Source: JADHMP01 sp016779985 (GTDB lineage Bacteria > Bacteroidota > Bacteroidia > Flavobacteriales > Flavobacteriaceae). From it: a stretch of DNA of 64,000 nt. Under the pieces are notes generated by a model. That model did no database searches, was not told the DNA's origin, and saw nothing but the letters and a program-made list of their open reading frames with translations. The DNA lies in assembly GCA_016779985.1 (NCBI GenBank), contig JADHMP010000009.1, positions 27,860 to 91,859 of the forward strand. Direction: 5' to 3'. A program made the translations under genes and the position numbers. Position 1 is the stretch's first letter. Every line of letters begins with the position of its first letter. Shown piece after piece: positions 27,639 to 35,984 of the stretch.

Positions 27639-28574
27639 ATGCAAACACGAAGACATTTTATTCAATCTACCTCACTAGCCGGGCTTTCTCCTTTTATTCT
27701 TAACACTAGTTCCTTTTTCGATTCAAAAACTTCTTTAAAAGCGTCACTTAACCCAGGTAGTATAGGACTGAAATGCTCGCCACAAGAACTTCTTGATTTT
27801 GCCATTGCTTATAAATTTTCAGCAATTAGCCCACCCATGGGAGCGCTTTTACAAATGAATTCAATTGATCAACAAAATTATCTAGCCAAGATGAAGCGTC
27901 ATCATATTGTTTTTGACTCTGGTGGCCTCCCAATTGAATTTCGAACTTCTGATGAAGTTTTTCAAAAAGGATTTCAATATCTCAAAAATAACGTAAAAGC
28001 AATTGCCGCTTTGACTATTCCTAGTTTTGTCACTTGGATCATGCCCACCCATAAGCAATTAACGTATACTCAAAATTTTGAACAGCATAGAATCCGGTTG
28101 CAACAAATTGCAGATGTTTTAAGTCAAGAAGGGTTGCGGTTAGGGCTAGAATATGTTGGACCCAAGACACTTATGGCAAGAGACAAATACGCTTTCATTC
28201 ATACGATTTCTGAACTTAGAGAATTAATAAGTGCTATAGAAACGAACAACGTAGGGTATTTACTTGATAGCTTTCATACTTATTGTGCAGAAGATCAGTT
28301 TGAGGACATGAATTTTTTAGAAGCCAAAGACATTGTTTCAGTGCAAATTAATGACGCTGTTGCTAGCCGATCACCTTCAACTCAACTTGACTTTGAACGA
28401 GAACTGCCGGGGGCTAGTAAGGTGATCGACTTAAAATCATTTGTTGAATTTATTCAATCTAAAGCTTACAATGGAGCTGTTAGTGCAGAACCCTTTAATA
28501 AAAAAGTAAACCAAATGGAGACGGCTGCTAAGCTTGAAAAAGTAAGAGCTTCTTTAGCTCAAAATGGAATTTAA
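27639..28574 (+). CDS. Exported sugar phosphate isomerase/epimerase-like protein
   Basis: A 311-residue xylose-isomerase-like TIM barrel with a twin-arginine-like leader (MQTRRHFIQSTSLAGL). Metal-ligand candidates of the family are present: Glu in LGLEYVGP near 170, Asp in GYLLDSFHTY near 207 and Glu in AVSAEPFN near 285. The family includes epimerases and keto-sugar isomerases acting on free sugars. Export is inferred from the leader. It stands alone, divergent from the esterase, with T-rich repeats between them. Confidence 0.78.
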   Translation: MQTRRHFIQSTSLAGLSPFILNTSSFFDSKTSLKASLNPGSIGLKCSPQELLDFAIAYKFSAISPPMGALLQMNSIDQQNYLAKMKRHHIVFDSGGLPIEFRTSDEVFQKGFQYLKNNVKAIAALTIPSFVTWIMPTHKQLTYTQNFEQHRIRLQQIADVLSQEGLRLGLEYVGPKTLMARDKYAFIHTISELRELISAIETNNVGYLLDSFHTYCAEDQFEDMNFLEAKDIVSVQINDAVASRSPSTQLDFERELPGASKVIDLKSFVEFIQSKAYNGAVSAEPFNKKVNQMETAAKLEKVRASLAQNGI

Positions 28575-28733
28575 TTTGTACTTAAAATAGGTTTGAACAC
28601 CATTAAATTTCACAATTATTTTTTCGATGTTTCAACATTAATACATGGAGCGTATTTTAACTAAACTTTGGATAGATTGCATACATAAAACAATTTTCTT
28701 TTATTTGAATAATTAATCATAAACCAATTTATA

Positions 28734-29501
28734 ATGAAAAAACTATTTTCAATAATGCTGTTGCTTTTAAGTCTTACTTTATCTGCACAAGCTTATCAAA
28801 CTTATTCAATGCATTTTGTTAGAATTGAAGGAGATTTAGAGGCATTTGAAACAGTACAAAAAATGTACATGCAAAAAGTGGCTCAAAATGCTGTTGACAA
28901 AGGTGATATTGTCTTTTGGGCTTTTTTGCGAAGAGTGACGATGGATAATATAGACGATGAAGAACGAAAAAATTATTTGTTTGTTCAATCGAATACAGAT
29001 GTTGCTGCTATTCTTAGTAACAAAAACGAATGGTGGAACAATGCTAGTTCAATATTATCAAAAGAAGAACAAGCTATTGTTGACGCATTGAGCTCAAAAT
29101 TCACTTGGGTATCTGATTCACGACATATTTTCCAAGATGAAGTTAGTGTGGTCAAAGGTCTTGGCACGCATATACAATTTAATTTTGCGAGCCCTAAAAA
29201 TTTAGCTGCTTTTATTGCTGAAAATAAAATGCTTTGGAAAAACTATTTCACAAAAAACATGTCTAAAATGGGAATGGTCAATTGGGGTGTTGGAAGAAAA
29301 ATTGCTCCTACAGGAATGAACACTTCTAGCGTATCAACTTGGGATATGTTTGACAGTCTTGAAAATTTAATGAAATATAGAGCTGAATTTTCGCTTCCTC
29401 CAGACATGGCTAAAAAGTCTAAAATGAGTTCTCATAATCCAGATGGTTGGAAATATTCTCCAATTTTCAATGCAATTTCTTTTGCAGTGCCTGGGCAATA
29501 A
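28734..29501 (+). CDS. Secreted protein of unknown function, paralogue of the 24225 gene
   Basis: A 255-residue protein with a signal peptide (MKKLFSIMLLLLSLTLSAQ). It aligns with the 24225 product in signal peptide, first strand and helix (YSMHFVRIEGDLEAFETVQKMY against YHLVYVKVEDQAKFEAVEKNY), the central WWNNAS/WWANAG, and the C-terminal WGVGRKIAPTG / WVSGHRISPKN region. It lacks any motif I can name. The two paralogues lie 3.8 kb apart on opposite strands. Confidence 0.8.
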   Translation: MKKLFSIMLLLLSLTLSAQAYQTYSMHFVRIEGDLEAFETVQKMYMQKVAQNAVDKGDIVFWAFLRRVTMDNIDDEERKNYLFVQSNTDVAAILSNKNEWWNNASSILSKEEQAIVDALSSKFTWVSDSRHIFQDEVSVVKGLGTHIQFNFASPKNLAAFIAENKMLWKNYFTKNMSKMGMVNWGVGRKIAPTGMNTSSVSTWDMFDSLENLMKYRAEFSLPPDMAKKSKMSSHNPDGWKYSPIFNAISFAVPGQ

Positions 29502-29524
29502 AAAATAACCCTCAAAAAGTGCAA

Positions 29525-29550
29525 AGCCCTCTGGTTCACGCCAGGGGGTT
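29525..29550 (+). terminator. Intrinsic terminator between the secreted protein gene and mscL
   Basis: CCCTCTGG pairs with CCAGGGGG around TTCACG (one G-T pair), followed by TTCTTTAT. It lies just after the stop at 29501 and before the mscL ATG. Confidence 0.6.
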
Positions 29551-29576
29551 CTTTATATTTGAAAAAATATCGTAGT

Positions 29577-30002
29577 ATGAAAATTATTAGAGAATTCAAA
29601 GAATTTGCTGTTAGAGGAAACATGATTGAAATGGCTGTAGGAATTGTTATTGGCGCATCTTTTAATGCCGTAGTTGATGCTCTGGTTAAAAATATCTTAT
29701 TGCCGCCTCTCTCTTTACTTTCTGAGGGGGTAAATTTCCAACAAAAAAAAATTGTATTAAGAAAAGCCACAAATAGTTTAAGCGAGGTATCCATTGATTA
29801 TGGCTTTTTTATCAATACTTTAATTGATTTTACCATTGTTGGTTTTACCATTTTTATTGTGGTTAAATTTTTTAACTCACTCAAAAAAAAATCAGAAGAC
29901 ATCACTGAGAAATCAATTGAGACGCCAAAACAAATAGTTCTTTTAACAGAAATTAGAGATTTACTTGAAAATAATAAAGGAATCCCAAAAGACCAAAATT
30001 AA
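29577..30002 (+). CDS. mscL: Large-conductance mechanosensitive channel
   Basis: A 141-residue inner-membrane channel that opens on osmotic downshock to release solutes. The N-terminus MKIIREFKEFAVRGNMIEMAVGI is the amphipathic helix and TM1 of MscL, and TM2 is in FFINTLIDFTIVGFTIFIVV near 80-100. A TTG at 29559 would add six residues, but the ATG at 29577 matches the family start. The C-terminal cytoplasmic helix is present. Monocistronic. Confidence 0.93.
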   Translation: MKIIREFKEFAVRGNMIEMAVGIVIGASFNAVVDALVKNILLPPLSLLSEGVNFQQKKIVLRKATNSLSEVSIDYGFFINTLIDFTIVGFTIFIVVKFFNSLKKKSEDITEKSIETPKQIVLLTEIRDLLENNKGIPKDQN

Positions 30003-30119
30003 ACCTAGCAAGGGGTAAATTTATATAGCAGTGTGCTATAATTTCATTGTCGCACTATAACTTGAAACCATACATAAAAACGGCGCGTATAGATTTTTCT
30101 TAACAAGTGTTCTTTCAAT

Positions 30120-30592
30120 ATTTTGTTCTTATCCAAATGGAAAAATGCGGTGCGTTATGATTTTTTTAGTGAAGAATGAATTGCAAGGGTTGATTATGTT
30201 GTACGCACCTATTGTGCTGAACTCAAAGATGACCCAAACCTTATTGGTTATTTCTATAGCAACTGTTCCCTTGGATTCGCAATCGAACACACAATGAATG
30301 GCAAGGACCTGTGTTCGATCCAAAAAAAACAGAAACGAAAGAAGGTCGTGATAAACTTTATAAAATGGCAAAACAGTATTATAAAACCATTCACGATGCA
30401 ATTAGGAAATACAACCCTAATCAATTAATCCTTTGAGATCGGTATGAGGCAAACTCGCCGATCGCAATAGAAGTTATAGAAGCTGCTTCTCCCTTTGTGG
30501 ATGTCCTTTCTTTTCAAGACTTCCAAAACTCTAGTGTGCATTTAAAAGATTGCATAGATTCAGTAAAAAACAATTTTAGAAAACTACCCTAA
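30120..30592 (+). pseudogene. Remnant of a polysaccharide-degrading glycoside hydrolase
   Basis: Translation in pieces gives sequence resembling agarase-like glycoside hydrolases: KWKNAVRYDFFSEE, stop (30177-30179), IARVDYVVRTYCAELKDDPN then LIGYFYSNC, a frameshift near 30260-30310, then QGPVFDPKKTETKEGRDK and KYNPNQLIL, a TGA where Gly is expected, and DRYEANSPIAIEVIEAASPF then VDVLSFQDF, ending at TAA 30590-30592. Two stops plus at least one frameshift and lost ends make it non-functional. The assignment to a particular GH family is uncertain. Confidence 0.6.
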
Positions 30593-30807
30593 AGGAGCTA
30601 TGATAACTAATAAAAAAATCCCTTGCCTATTAATTTTTTACGTGATAGGGATTTGAAAAGAAGAGTCGAACCTGTGGTCATCACTACCCATTAACTCACT
30701 GGGACAAAAAAACACTTTATTATTAACTTAATTGAAAAGTCTCCATCAAGGTTTTTTAAAAAATACTCTTGCTCAACTTAAATGTATAAAAACTCAGAGT
30801 ACCTAAA
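30593..30807. other. Intergenic stretch with a weak hairpin, no gene seen
   Basis: Between the hydrolase remnant and the small membrane protein gene. AAATCCCT and AGGGATTT near 30615-30655 can pair across a loop of over 20 bases. Reverse-strand bases near 30660-30675 resemble a tRNA T-loop, but no cloverleaf forms. Nothing else stands out. Confidence 0.5.
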
Positions 30808-30936
30808 CTATTTTTTATCAATGGATTGGATTAAGCTTTTTATGTTTTTAAAACCTCTTATGGCAACCATAATTGTCACAAAAACATACCAACCATAACA
30901 GAGAATAAAAAAAAGGGTCCAAAAGGGATATTTCAT
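30808..30936 (-). CDS. Small membrane protein translationally coupled to the SSS symporter
   Basis: A 42-codon frame. Its ATG (30934-30936) overlaps the TGA of the symporter gene as ATGA, and it ends at TAG 30808. The product begins MKYPFWTLFFILCYGWYVFV and has one strongly hydrophobic segment (about 5-26) followed by a short basic tail (RGFKNIKSL, then KK). The 4-base overlap with the stop of a transporter, the membrane helix and the basic C-terminus support a real subunit or small partner of the symporter. I know such accessory peptides exist for some SSS transporters, but this match is by layout, not by alignment. Confidence 0.68.
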   Translation of the reverse strand: MKYPFWTLFFILCYGWYVFVTIMVAIRGFKNIKSLIQSIDKK

Positions 30937-32402
30937 TTTGTTTTAATTTTGGTGATCAATGAACCGACAAACATACCCAGGGCACTTAAAAGGAAACTAA
31001 GCACACCAAACCGATAAGGGCCAATATTTTTGACAACGGTGGATGAAAATGATAAGTCCTGAAGAAATAAATAGGATACCGGAATTAGAGCTCCAATGAT
31101 AATTGATATTGCGGCTCCTAAAGCACTGGCCTTTTTAAAATAACAACAGGCAATCAACAGCACACTCATGCTGGACAAATAGATGGTGCCAGTCACCTGC
31201 ATATAAACCCACAAATCATCACTTAAGGGATACCACAACCCGTAGAGCAATAGAAATAATCCAATGCCACAAATAATCATTCGATTATAAAACAAGCCCT
31301 TTTTGGAAGACCATTTGTTATTATGTATGGGCGCTAAAAGATCATTATAAATGACAGATGACCAAGCAATTAAGTATGAAGAATTAGTAGACATATCTGC
31401 CGCCAACATTGCGGCAACTACTATGCCAATCAGTCCGACCGGAATGAGTTGAGCAATCATATTGGGCATTGCCAAAATTTCTTTTCCATTTCCAAAGCTG
31501 AGCGGTCCAAAAAAATACAATGCACTAATGCCTAGAAAAACAGGGATAACAAAACGCATGAGCATGTAGGGTGAGGTTACTCTATATATTTTTTTGGCAG
31601 TATCGCTATCTTTGGCAGAAAGCACTCTTGAGATCATGGTTTGCCAAGTCAATACAGAGGCAAAAGCCACTAAAATATCCAATATCAATCGATCCAAGCT
31701 ATAGGCCGAATTGAGGGAAAGACTCAAGCTGTCTGGGCCAAGATATGTCGTGCTTTGGTCTAAAATAGAGTGCCAACCCAATTGGTAAATAAGGATGGCT
31801 GTAATTGAGACAAACCCTAAACACATCAAAATGAATTGAATATAATCAGTAACTAAAACCGAAACCATTCCACCAATAACGGTATAGCATCCAACAAAAA
31901 GTAAGATGGCTGTCATCAGAAGTTCCAAATAGCCTTCTCCAATGCCCATGGTTATACTCAAAAAACTACCTGCTTGACGGAGAAATAACCCCATGTTGAG
32001 CAACCCTCCAATGAGGATAACTAGTCCACTTGCCCATCTAATTTTTTTTCCAAATTTTCTTTCAAAAAGCTCAGGAACAGTAATCACCGCCATATTTCGA
32101 AGTGGTTCGATGCAAAATCCGGTTAGCCCCACCACGAACATAGACCCGCCTAGGGCAATGCCGGGGATGATTCCTTTTAAACCATATTTAAACCCTAACT
32201 CTGCATTAGCCATACAAGTGGCTATTCCAAACTCCGTGGCAGCCAAACTAGCAATCCCAAGATAAACATCAACGCCTCTATTGGCTACCAAAAAATGATC
32301 TACGTTGGAAACATATTTCCGTAACCAAATGCCGATATAAAAGATGATGCAGAAATAAATGAATATGATAGGACCATCAATAAAAAAATCAAAATTTGTC
32401 AA
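30933..32402 (-). CDS. Sodium:solute symporter (SSS family)
   Basis: A 489-residue inner-membrane transporter with about 13 membrane segments. Family features include the early FLVANRGVDVYLGIASLAATEFG near 37-59, PELFERKFGKKIRW near 125-138 and MLAADMSTNSSYLIAWSSVIYNDL near 335-358. It is distinct from the 14989 symporter. It overlaps the creatininase-family gene upstream and the small membrane protein downstream by 4 bases each. It is the only transporter of the eight-gene operon, so it should import the operon's substrate. Confidence 0.88.
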   Translation of the reverse strand: MTNFDFFIDGPIIFIYFCIIFYIGIWLRKYVSNVDHFLVANRGVDVYLGIASLAATEFGIATCMANAELGFKYGLKGIIPGIALGGSMFVVGLTGFCIEPLRNMAVITVPELFERKFGKKIRWASGLVILIGGLLNMGLFLRQAGSFLSITMGIGEGYLELLMTAILLFVGCYTVIGGMVSVLVTDYIQFILMCLGFVSITAILIYQLGWHSILDQSTTYLGPDSLSLSLNSAYSLDRLILDILVAFASVLTWQTMISRVLSAKDSDTAKKIYRVTSPYMLMRFVIPVFLGISALYFFGPLSFGNGKEILAMPNMIAQLIPVGLIGIVVAAMLAADMSTNSSYLIAWSSVIYNDLLAPIHNNKWSSKKGLFYNRMIICGIGLFLLLYGLWYPLSDDLWVYMQVTGTIYLSSMSVLLIACCYFKKASALGAAISIIIGALIPVSYLFLQDLSFSSTVVKNIGPYRFGVLSFLLSALGMFVGSLITKIKTK

Positions 32403-33148
32403 ATCAGTTGAGATTTTATGAAATCAACCAATTTTGAGGTGATGATTTGAGAAATCTTTTTTCCTTTTTCCTTTGAGGCAATACTGGGGTTTCCAACCAC
32501 TCCGTTGGCTGAAATTTCTTTAATAGTTTGGAAATAAGATATTTGCGGGCCGTTTATCATGTCTCCAACCAAAGGATCAAACAACTGGTTAGACGGAGGT
32601 TTTAGGTGTTGTTTTCGAACCAATTCGGGAGCAATATGAAGCATTAAACTGGTTTCAAATTCACCGGCATGACCTGTTCCTCCTGGTCCAGAAGTATTGA
32701 TCTTTTTTAATTCCTCACCAGCTATTTTCCACCACGTTATAAAACTGAATTGGGATTGTGGATATTTATTTCCGAGTGCTTCTAAAATGACTTGCCCAAT
32801 GCCTTGATTACCACCGTGACTGTTAAGGAATAGAAAATTTTTAAACCCATGAATACACATCGACTCTACCATTTCTTCAATTAGGATTTTAAAAGTAGTG
32901 TGTTTGAAAGTGAGTGAACCGCAAAAGTCCATATGGTGTTCTGAGCACCCAATGGGAATTGTGGGAAGGAGAATAACTTCCTTTTCCATCATTCGATTTA
33001 GCTCTTGAAGAAAATGTTCCCCTATGTTTCTATCTGTAGATAGGGGGAGGTGAGGACCGTGTTGCTCTGTTGCACTCAACAAAATGATAACGGGAGTTGT
33101 TTTGTTGATTTTTTCTGTTTCTTCTGTAGTGAGTTGATCCCAAATCAT
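32399..33148 (-). CDS. Creatininase family amidohydrolase
   Basis: A 249-residue metal-dependent hydrolase of the creatininase superfamily. The metal and catalytic motifs are ATEQHGPHLPLSTD near 26-39, a GCSEHHMDFCGSLTF segment near 67-81, NSHGGN near 109-114 and GHAGEFETSLML near 158-169. Known members open cyclic amides such as creatinine or remove formyl groups from pyrimidine intermediates; in a catabolic operon it could open a lactam or lactone. The start lies 3 bases after the NTF2-RidA stop. Confidence 0.85.
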   Translation of the reverse strand: MIWDQLTTEETEKINKTTPVIILLSATEQHGPHLPLSTDRNIGEHFLQELNRMMEKEVILLPTIPIGCSEHHMDFCGSLTFKHTTFKILIEEMVESMCIHGFKNFLFLNSHGGNQGIGQVILEALGNKYPQSQFSFITWWKIAGEELKKINTSGPGGTGHAGEFETSLMLHIAPELVRKQHLKPPSNQLFDPLVGDMINGPQISYFQTIKEISANGVVGNPSIASKEKGKKISQIITSKLVDFIKSQLI

Positions 33149-33151
33149 GAT

Positions 33152-34027
33152 TTAATTTTTTATTGCCCACATTTCGATCTCAACCAAAAGTCCTTCAATC
33201 AAGCCAGTTTCAACGGCAGTTCTCACGGGTTTGGGTGCTGTAAAATACTTGACATAGACTGAATTGAATCGTTCCCAATGTTGAATATCTTTTAAATATA
33301 CGTTTACTTTAAAAACATCGTTAAATGAAGCGCCCGCAGAAAGTAGTTGTTTTTGGCAATTGCGGAGAGTTAATTCTGTTTGTTCTTCCACATTATTCCC
33401 AATAATTTGGCCACTTTTTTCAATAGCTGCTTGGCCAGAAATGACTACAAGTTGGGCGCCGTTTACAGTAAGTACAGGAGAGTAGGGTCCGGCAGTAATA
33501 TGTTGGTTGGCTCCACTAGGCACAGACTTTCCGCCTATTGGAACGGAATCCCCTTTTTTAACATTCAACGGAAGATACCCTGTAAACCCTGCTATTTTCC
33601 ACTTTTCATTGATTTTAACGCAGCGGTAAATAGTTTGCCAGTTGAAGGATACTTTTTCTCCATTTGTTTTTTCTGCAAAGCCAGAAAACTTTTTGTGTAA
33701 GATAGCCTTGTCTTCGCAAATTTCAATGTCATCTAAATACGTAACTTTTAACAGTATATCATATGGGTTTTCTGTCCAACTGTCTTTATCAAAGGCTTTG
33801 GCCTGCTTGAGCCATTCCTCTCGATAGCTTGCCAGATTAGGAAAACTAATTTTCCACAAATCTGGATTACTTTCATTGTGAGCGTGAATACCCATAAAAT
33901 GTGCTGTGACAAAATCCTCTTTAACGAGATCCCAATCCTGATTTACAAAAGCCAACGAATCTCTTTTCACTAGCATGTCCCACAATTGGGCTTTGTCATT
34001 TTCATTGTCTTGATCAAATGGATTCAT
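33152..34027 (-). CDS. NTF2/SnoaL-like - RidA fusion protein
   Basis: A 291-residue two-domain cytoplasmic protein. Residues about 10-155 look like a SnoaL/NTF2-type cone (WDLVKEDFVTAHFMGIHA, WQTIYRCVKINEKWKIAGFTG). Residues about 170-291 are a RidA (YjgF) domain with ITAGPYSPVLTVNG, VVISGQAA and the end KPVRTAVETG. The RidA arginine (R269) and glutamate (E283) that act on imines are present, so enamine or imine hydrolysis is possible. The two are normally separate proteins; this joining suggests both act on one unstable intermediate. In the middle of the operon, 15 bases after the enolase-superfamily gene. Confidence 0.8.
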   Translation of the reverse strand: MNPFDQDNENDKAQLWDMLVKRDSLAFVNQDWDLVKEDFVTAHFMGIHAHNESNPDLWKISFPNLASYREEWLKQAKAFDKDSWTENPYDILLKVTYLDDIEICEDKAILHKKFSGFAEKTNGEKVSFNWQTIYRCVKINEKWKIAGFTGYLPLNVKKGDSVPIGGKSVPSGANQHITAGPYSPVLTVNGAQLVVISGQAAIEKSGQIIGNNVEEQTELTLRNCQKQLLSAGASFNDVFKVNVYLKDIQHWERFNSVYVKYFTAPKPVRTAVETGLIEGLLVEIEMWAIKN

Positions 34028-34042
34028 GATGTTTTTTTGGAA

Positions 34043-35176
34043 TTAATTTGCTACTTCGATCTTGTTAATCAAATACTCATTGATAGCCTCCAGATCAGGT
34101 TCAACACCAAGGCCTATTCCTTCTGGTAGGAAGGCAAAGGGTGGTTCAATACGAAGGGATTGTTTTAATAAATCGTGAGATCGGATTAGCGTACCAAAGA
34201 TATCACTGGGCCACTCACAAGAATGGGCTGCTGCGCAGGAGTGTAAATACATTGCTTCCATAATTCCTAAATCAATCTCAGAACCATGCCAACAAGGCAA
34301 TTCTGCGGCGGTAGCAATATGATCTAACTTTTGAAAATGAGCAAATCCACAATTGAAATTAAACCCATCGATGGCTTGGTGTTGAATGGCTCTTATGGCG
34401 TCATGAACTCGTTGTCCGTGGTCCACATAGGGCAGTGAAACATGAAGCACAATGGGAATGGGAGAGTAGCTCCTGATTTGAGCATATTCTTCTATTTTCC
34501 ATCGAGAAATCGGATCTTCAATACAAAGTGTATTGCCTATTTCTTTGAGCGCATCAATTCTAGTTTTGACCTCGGCAGATGATATCCAACGTTCGTTTGG
34601 ATCAAAAATTATTTTCATATCTGGAGCGGCTCTTTTAATTGCGGTTGCCCATCCTGCTACGTCATCTTCTAAATCTGTTTTAAACTTAATGCAATCATAG
34701 CCCAGGGCAGCAAAATTAGATGCAATTTCACCCACTTCGGCCGTAGTTCTGTGGCTGGACCAGCTTCCCACCTTTATCTTTTCTCGAACGGGACCTCCCA
34801 ACAAATCAACCACACGGACATTTTTTAGACGGGCAAAGCAATCCCAAAGGGCGCATTCAAAACCATCATAAATCCGAGTGTAGGGAATCGGGAGTTGTTG
34901 TCGGATAATTTTTTCTATAGACATCCCAACAAACTTTTGAGCCACTTGCTTTACTGCCATAATGGTATTACCCCTGTAGCATTCTCCCCAACCAATAACT
35001 CCATTGGCCAGTTCAATGGAAATTAAAATTTTTGAGAGTTCGTCAAATTGGATGGACCAACCCATTTCTGTCCCCTGTGATAATTTGTGTAGAGGCTTAT
35101 TAATTTCACTACTTTCAATAGTTCCCTTTTTGGCTGGCACAACTACCTCATAAAGATTGATTTTAGAAATTTTCAT
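34043..35176 (-). CDS. Enolase superfamily (mandelate racemase/muconate lactonizing type) protein
   Basis: A 377-residue enzyme with the capping domain (1-125) and TIM barrel (125-370). The KxK acid-base pair is at K164-F-K166, metal ligands D192 (FDPNERW) and E220 (IEDP). The third ligand position, normally Asp or Glu after a PI strand, reads LHVSL with His245, and the later catalytic Lys position near 274 is Asn/Cys (FNFNCGF). So it may be a dehydratase, racemase or cycloisomerase with altered chemistry. It could supply the missing dehydratase of the 5-9.8 kb pathway, but sits in another operon. Confidence 0.82.
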   Translation of the reverse strand: MKISKINLYEVVVPAKKGTIESSEINKPLHKLSQGTEMGWSIQFDELSKILISIELANGVIGWGECYRGNTIMAVKQVAQKFVGMSIEKIIRQQLPIPYTRIYDGFECALWDCFARLKNVRVVDLLGGPVREKIKVGSWSSHRTTAEVGEIASNFAALGYDCIKFKTDLEDDVAGWATAIKRAAPDMKIIFDPNERWISSAEVKTRIDALKEIGNTLCIEDPISRWKIEEYAQIRSYSPIPIVLHVSLPYVDHGQRVHDAIRAIQHQAIDGFNFNCGFAHFQKLDHIATAAELPCWHGSEIDLGIMEAMYLHSCAAAHSCEWPSDIFGTLIRSHDLLKQSLRIEPPFAFLPEGIGLGVEPDLEAINEYLINKIEVAN

Positions 35177-35186
35177 TTGCTTTTAT

Positions 35187-35978
35187 TTAGGGTAAAAAAC
35201 TATTGCTATACAGTAGATTGGTAAACCCACTATCTACTTTTATGATTTGACCTGTTATGGATTTGCTATATTCAGAGAGTAAGAATACCACTGCATTGCC
35301 ACAATCTAAAGAGGTAATAACTTCAGGAATACTTTGGTAGTCTTCAATTTGATCTTTCACCCATTGATCTGGGTCATCGGACCATTCTCTAACGGCTTTT
35401 ACATTATAGGCGGAGTCTACATATCCTGGAGCAATTCCATTACATCGGATTCCATATTTTCCTAATTCAATGGAAAGCCCTCGAGTAAGATTATTGAGGG
35501 CGCCTTTGGCGGACGCATAGAGCGAATATTTATTGGTAGAATTGAACGCATGTACCGAAGAAACAGTAACAATATTGCCTTTGATTTGATGTTCGATACA
35601 ATCAAGTGCAAATGCTTTGGAAATCAGCCATACGCCCTTAAAATTAGTATTGAAAAGCGCTTCAAATTCTTCTATGGTGGTCTCATGTGCTGGTTTTCTA
35701 TGTCCTATTCCGGCATTATTGATCACTCCATGAAGGGGCCCCAACTTTGTTTTAATTTCATGAAACAGTCTGTCAACTTCTTCGCTTTTACTAATATCTG
35801 CAACTATTCCTATAGCATTGTTATATTTTTTTGTTGCTTCTTCTACATTTTCTTTTGAGAGATCATTAATCACAAGTGTACCTCCGGCACGATCAATTGC
35901 TTTGCAAATTCCTGAACCCACGCCAATACCGGCACTGCCAGTGACAAGAAAATTTTTATTTGAAAGAGCTATTTTCAT
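35187..35978 (-). CDS. SDR family oxidoreductase
   Basis: A 263-residue short-chain dehydrogenase with the nucleotide motif TGSAGIGVGSGI at 13-24 (longer glycine loop than usual), NNAG near 89, Ser in VSSVHAF and an intact YASAK catalytic motif. It likely oxidises or reduces a hydroxy-acid or sugar-acid in the operon pathway. Start lies 6 bases from the RraA-like stop, and 10 bases precede the enolase-superfamily gene, so the genes are co-transcribed. Substrate not known. Confidence 0.85.
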   Translation of the reverse strand: MKIALSNKNFLVTGSAGIGVGSGICKAIDRAGGTLVINDLSKENVEEATKKYNNAIGIVADISKSEEVDRLFHEIKTKLGPLHGVINNAGIGHRKPAHETTIEEFEALFNTNFKGVWLISKAFALDCIEHQIKGNIVTVSSVHAFNSTNKYSLYASAKGALNNLTRGLSIELGKYGIRCNGIAPGYVDSAYNVKAVREWSDDPDQWVKDQIEDYQSIPEVITSLDCGNAVVFLLSEYSKSITGQIIKVDSGFTNLLYSNSFLP

Positions 35979-35984
35979 AATGTG

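Noticed and set aside
30024..30040. TATAGCA-GTG-TGCTATA palindrome after mscL
   Set aside because: Perfect but short and without a T-run, so not a convincing terminator or operator.
30655..30710. tRNA-like T-loop (GGTTCGACTC on the minus strand) next to a hairpin
   Set aside because: No T-stem pairing, anticodon arm or acceptor stem can be formed around it; treated as chance or a decayed fragment.
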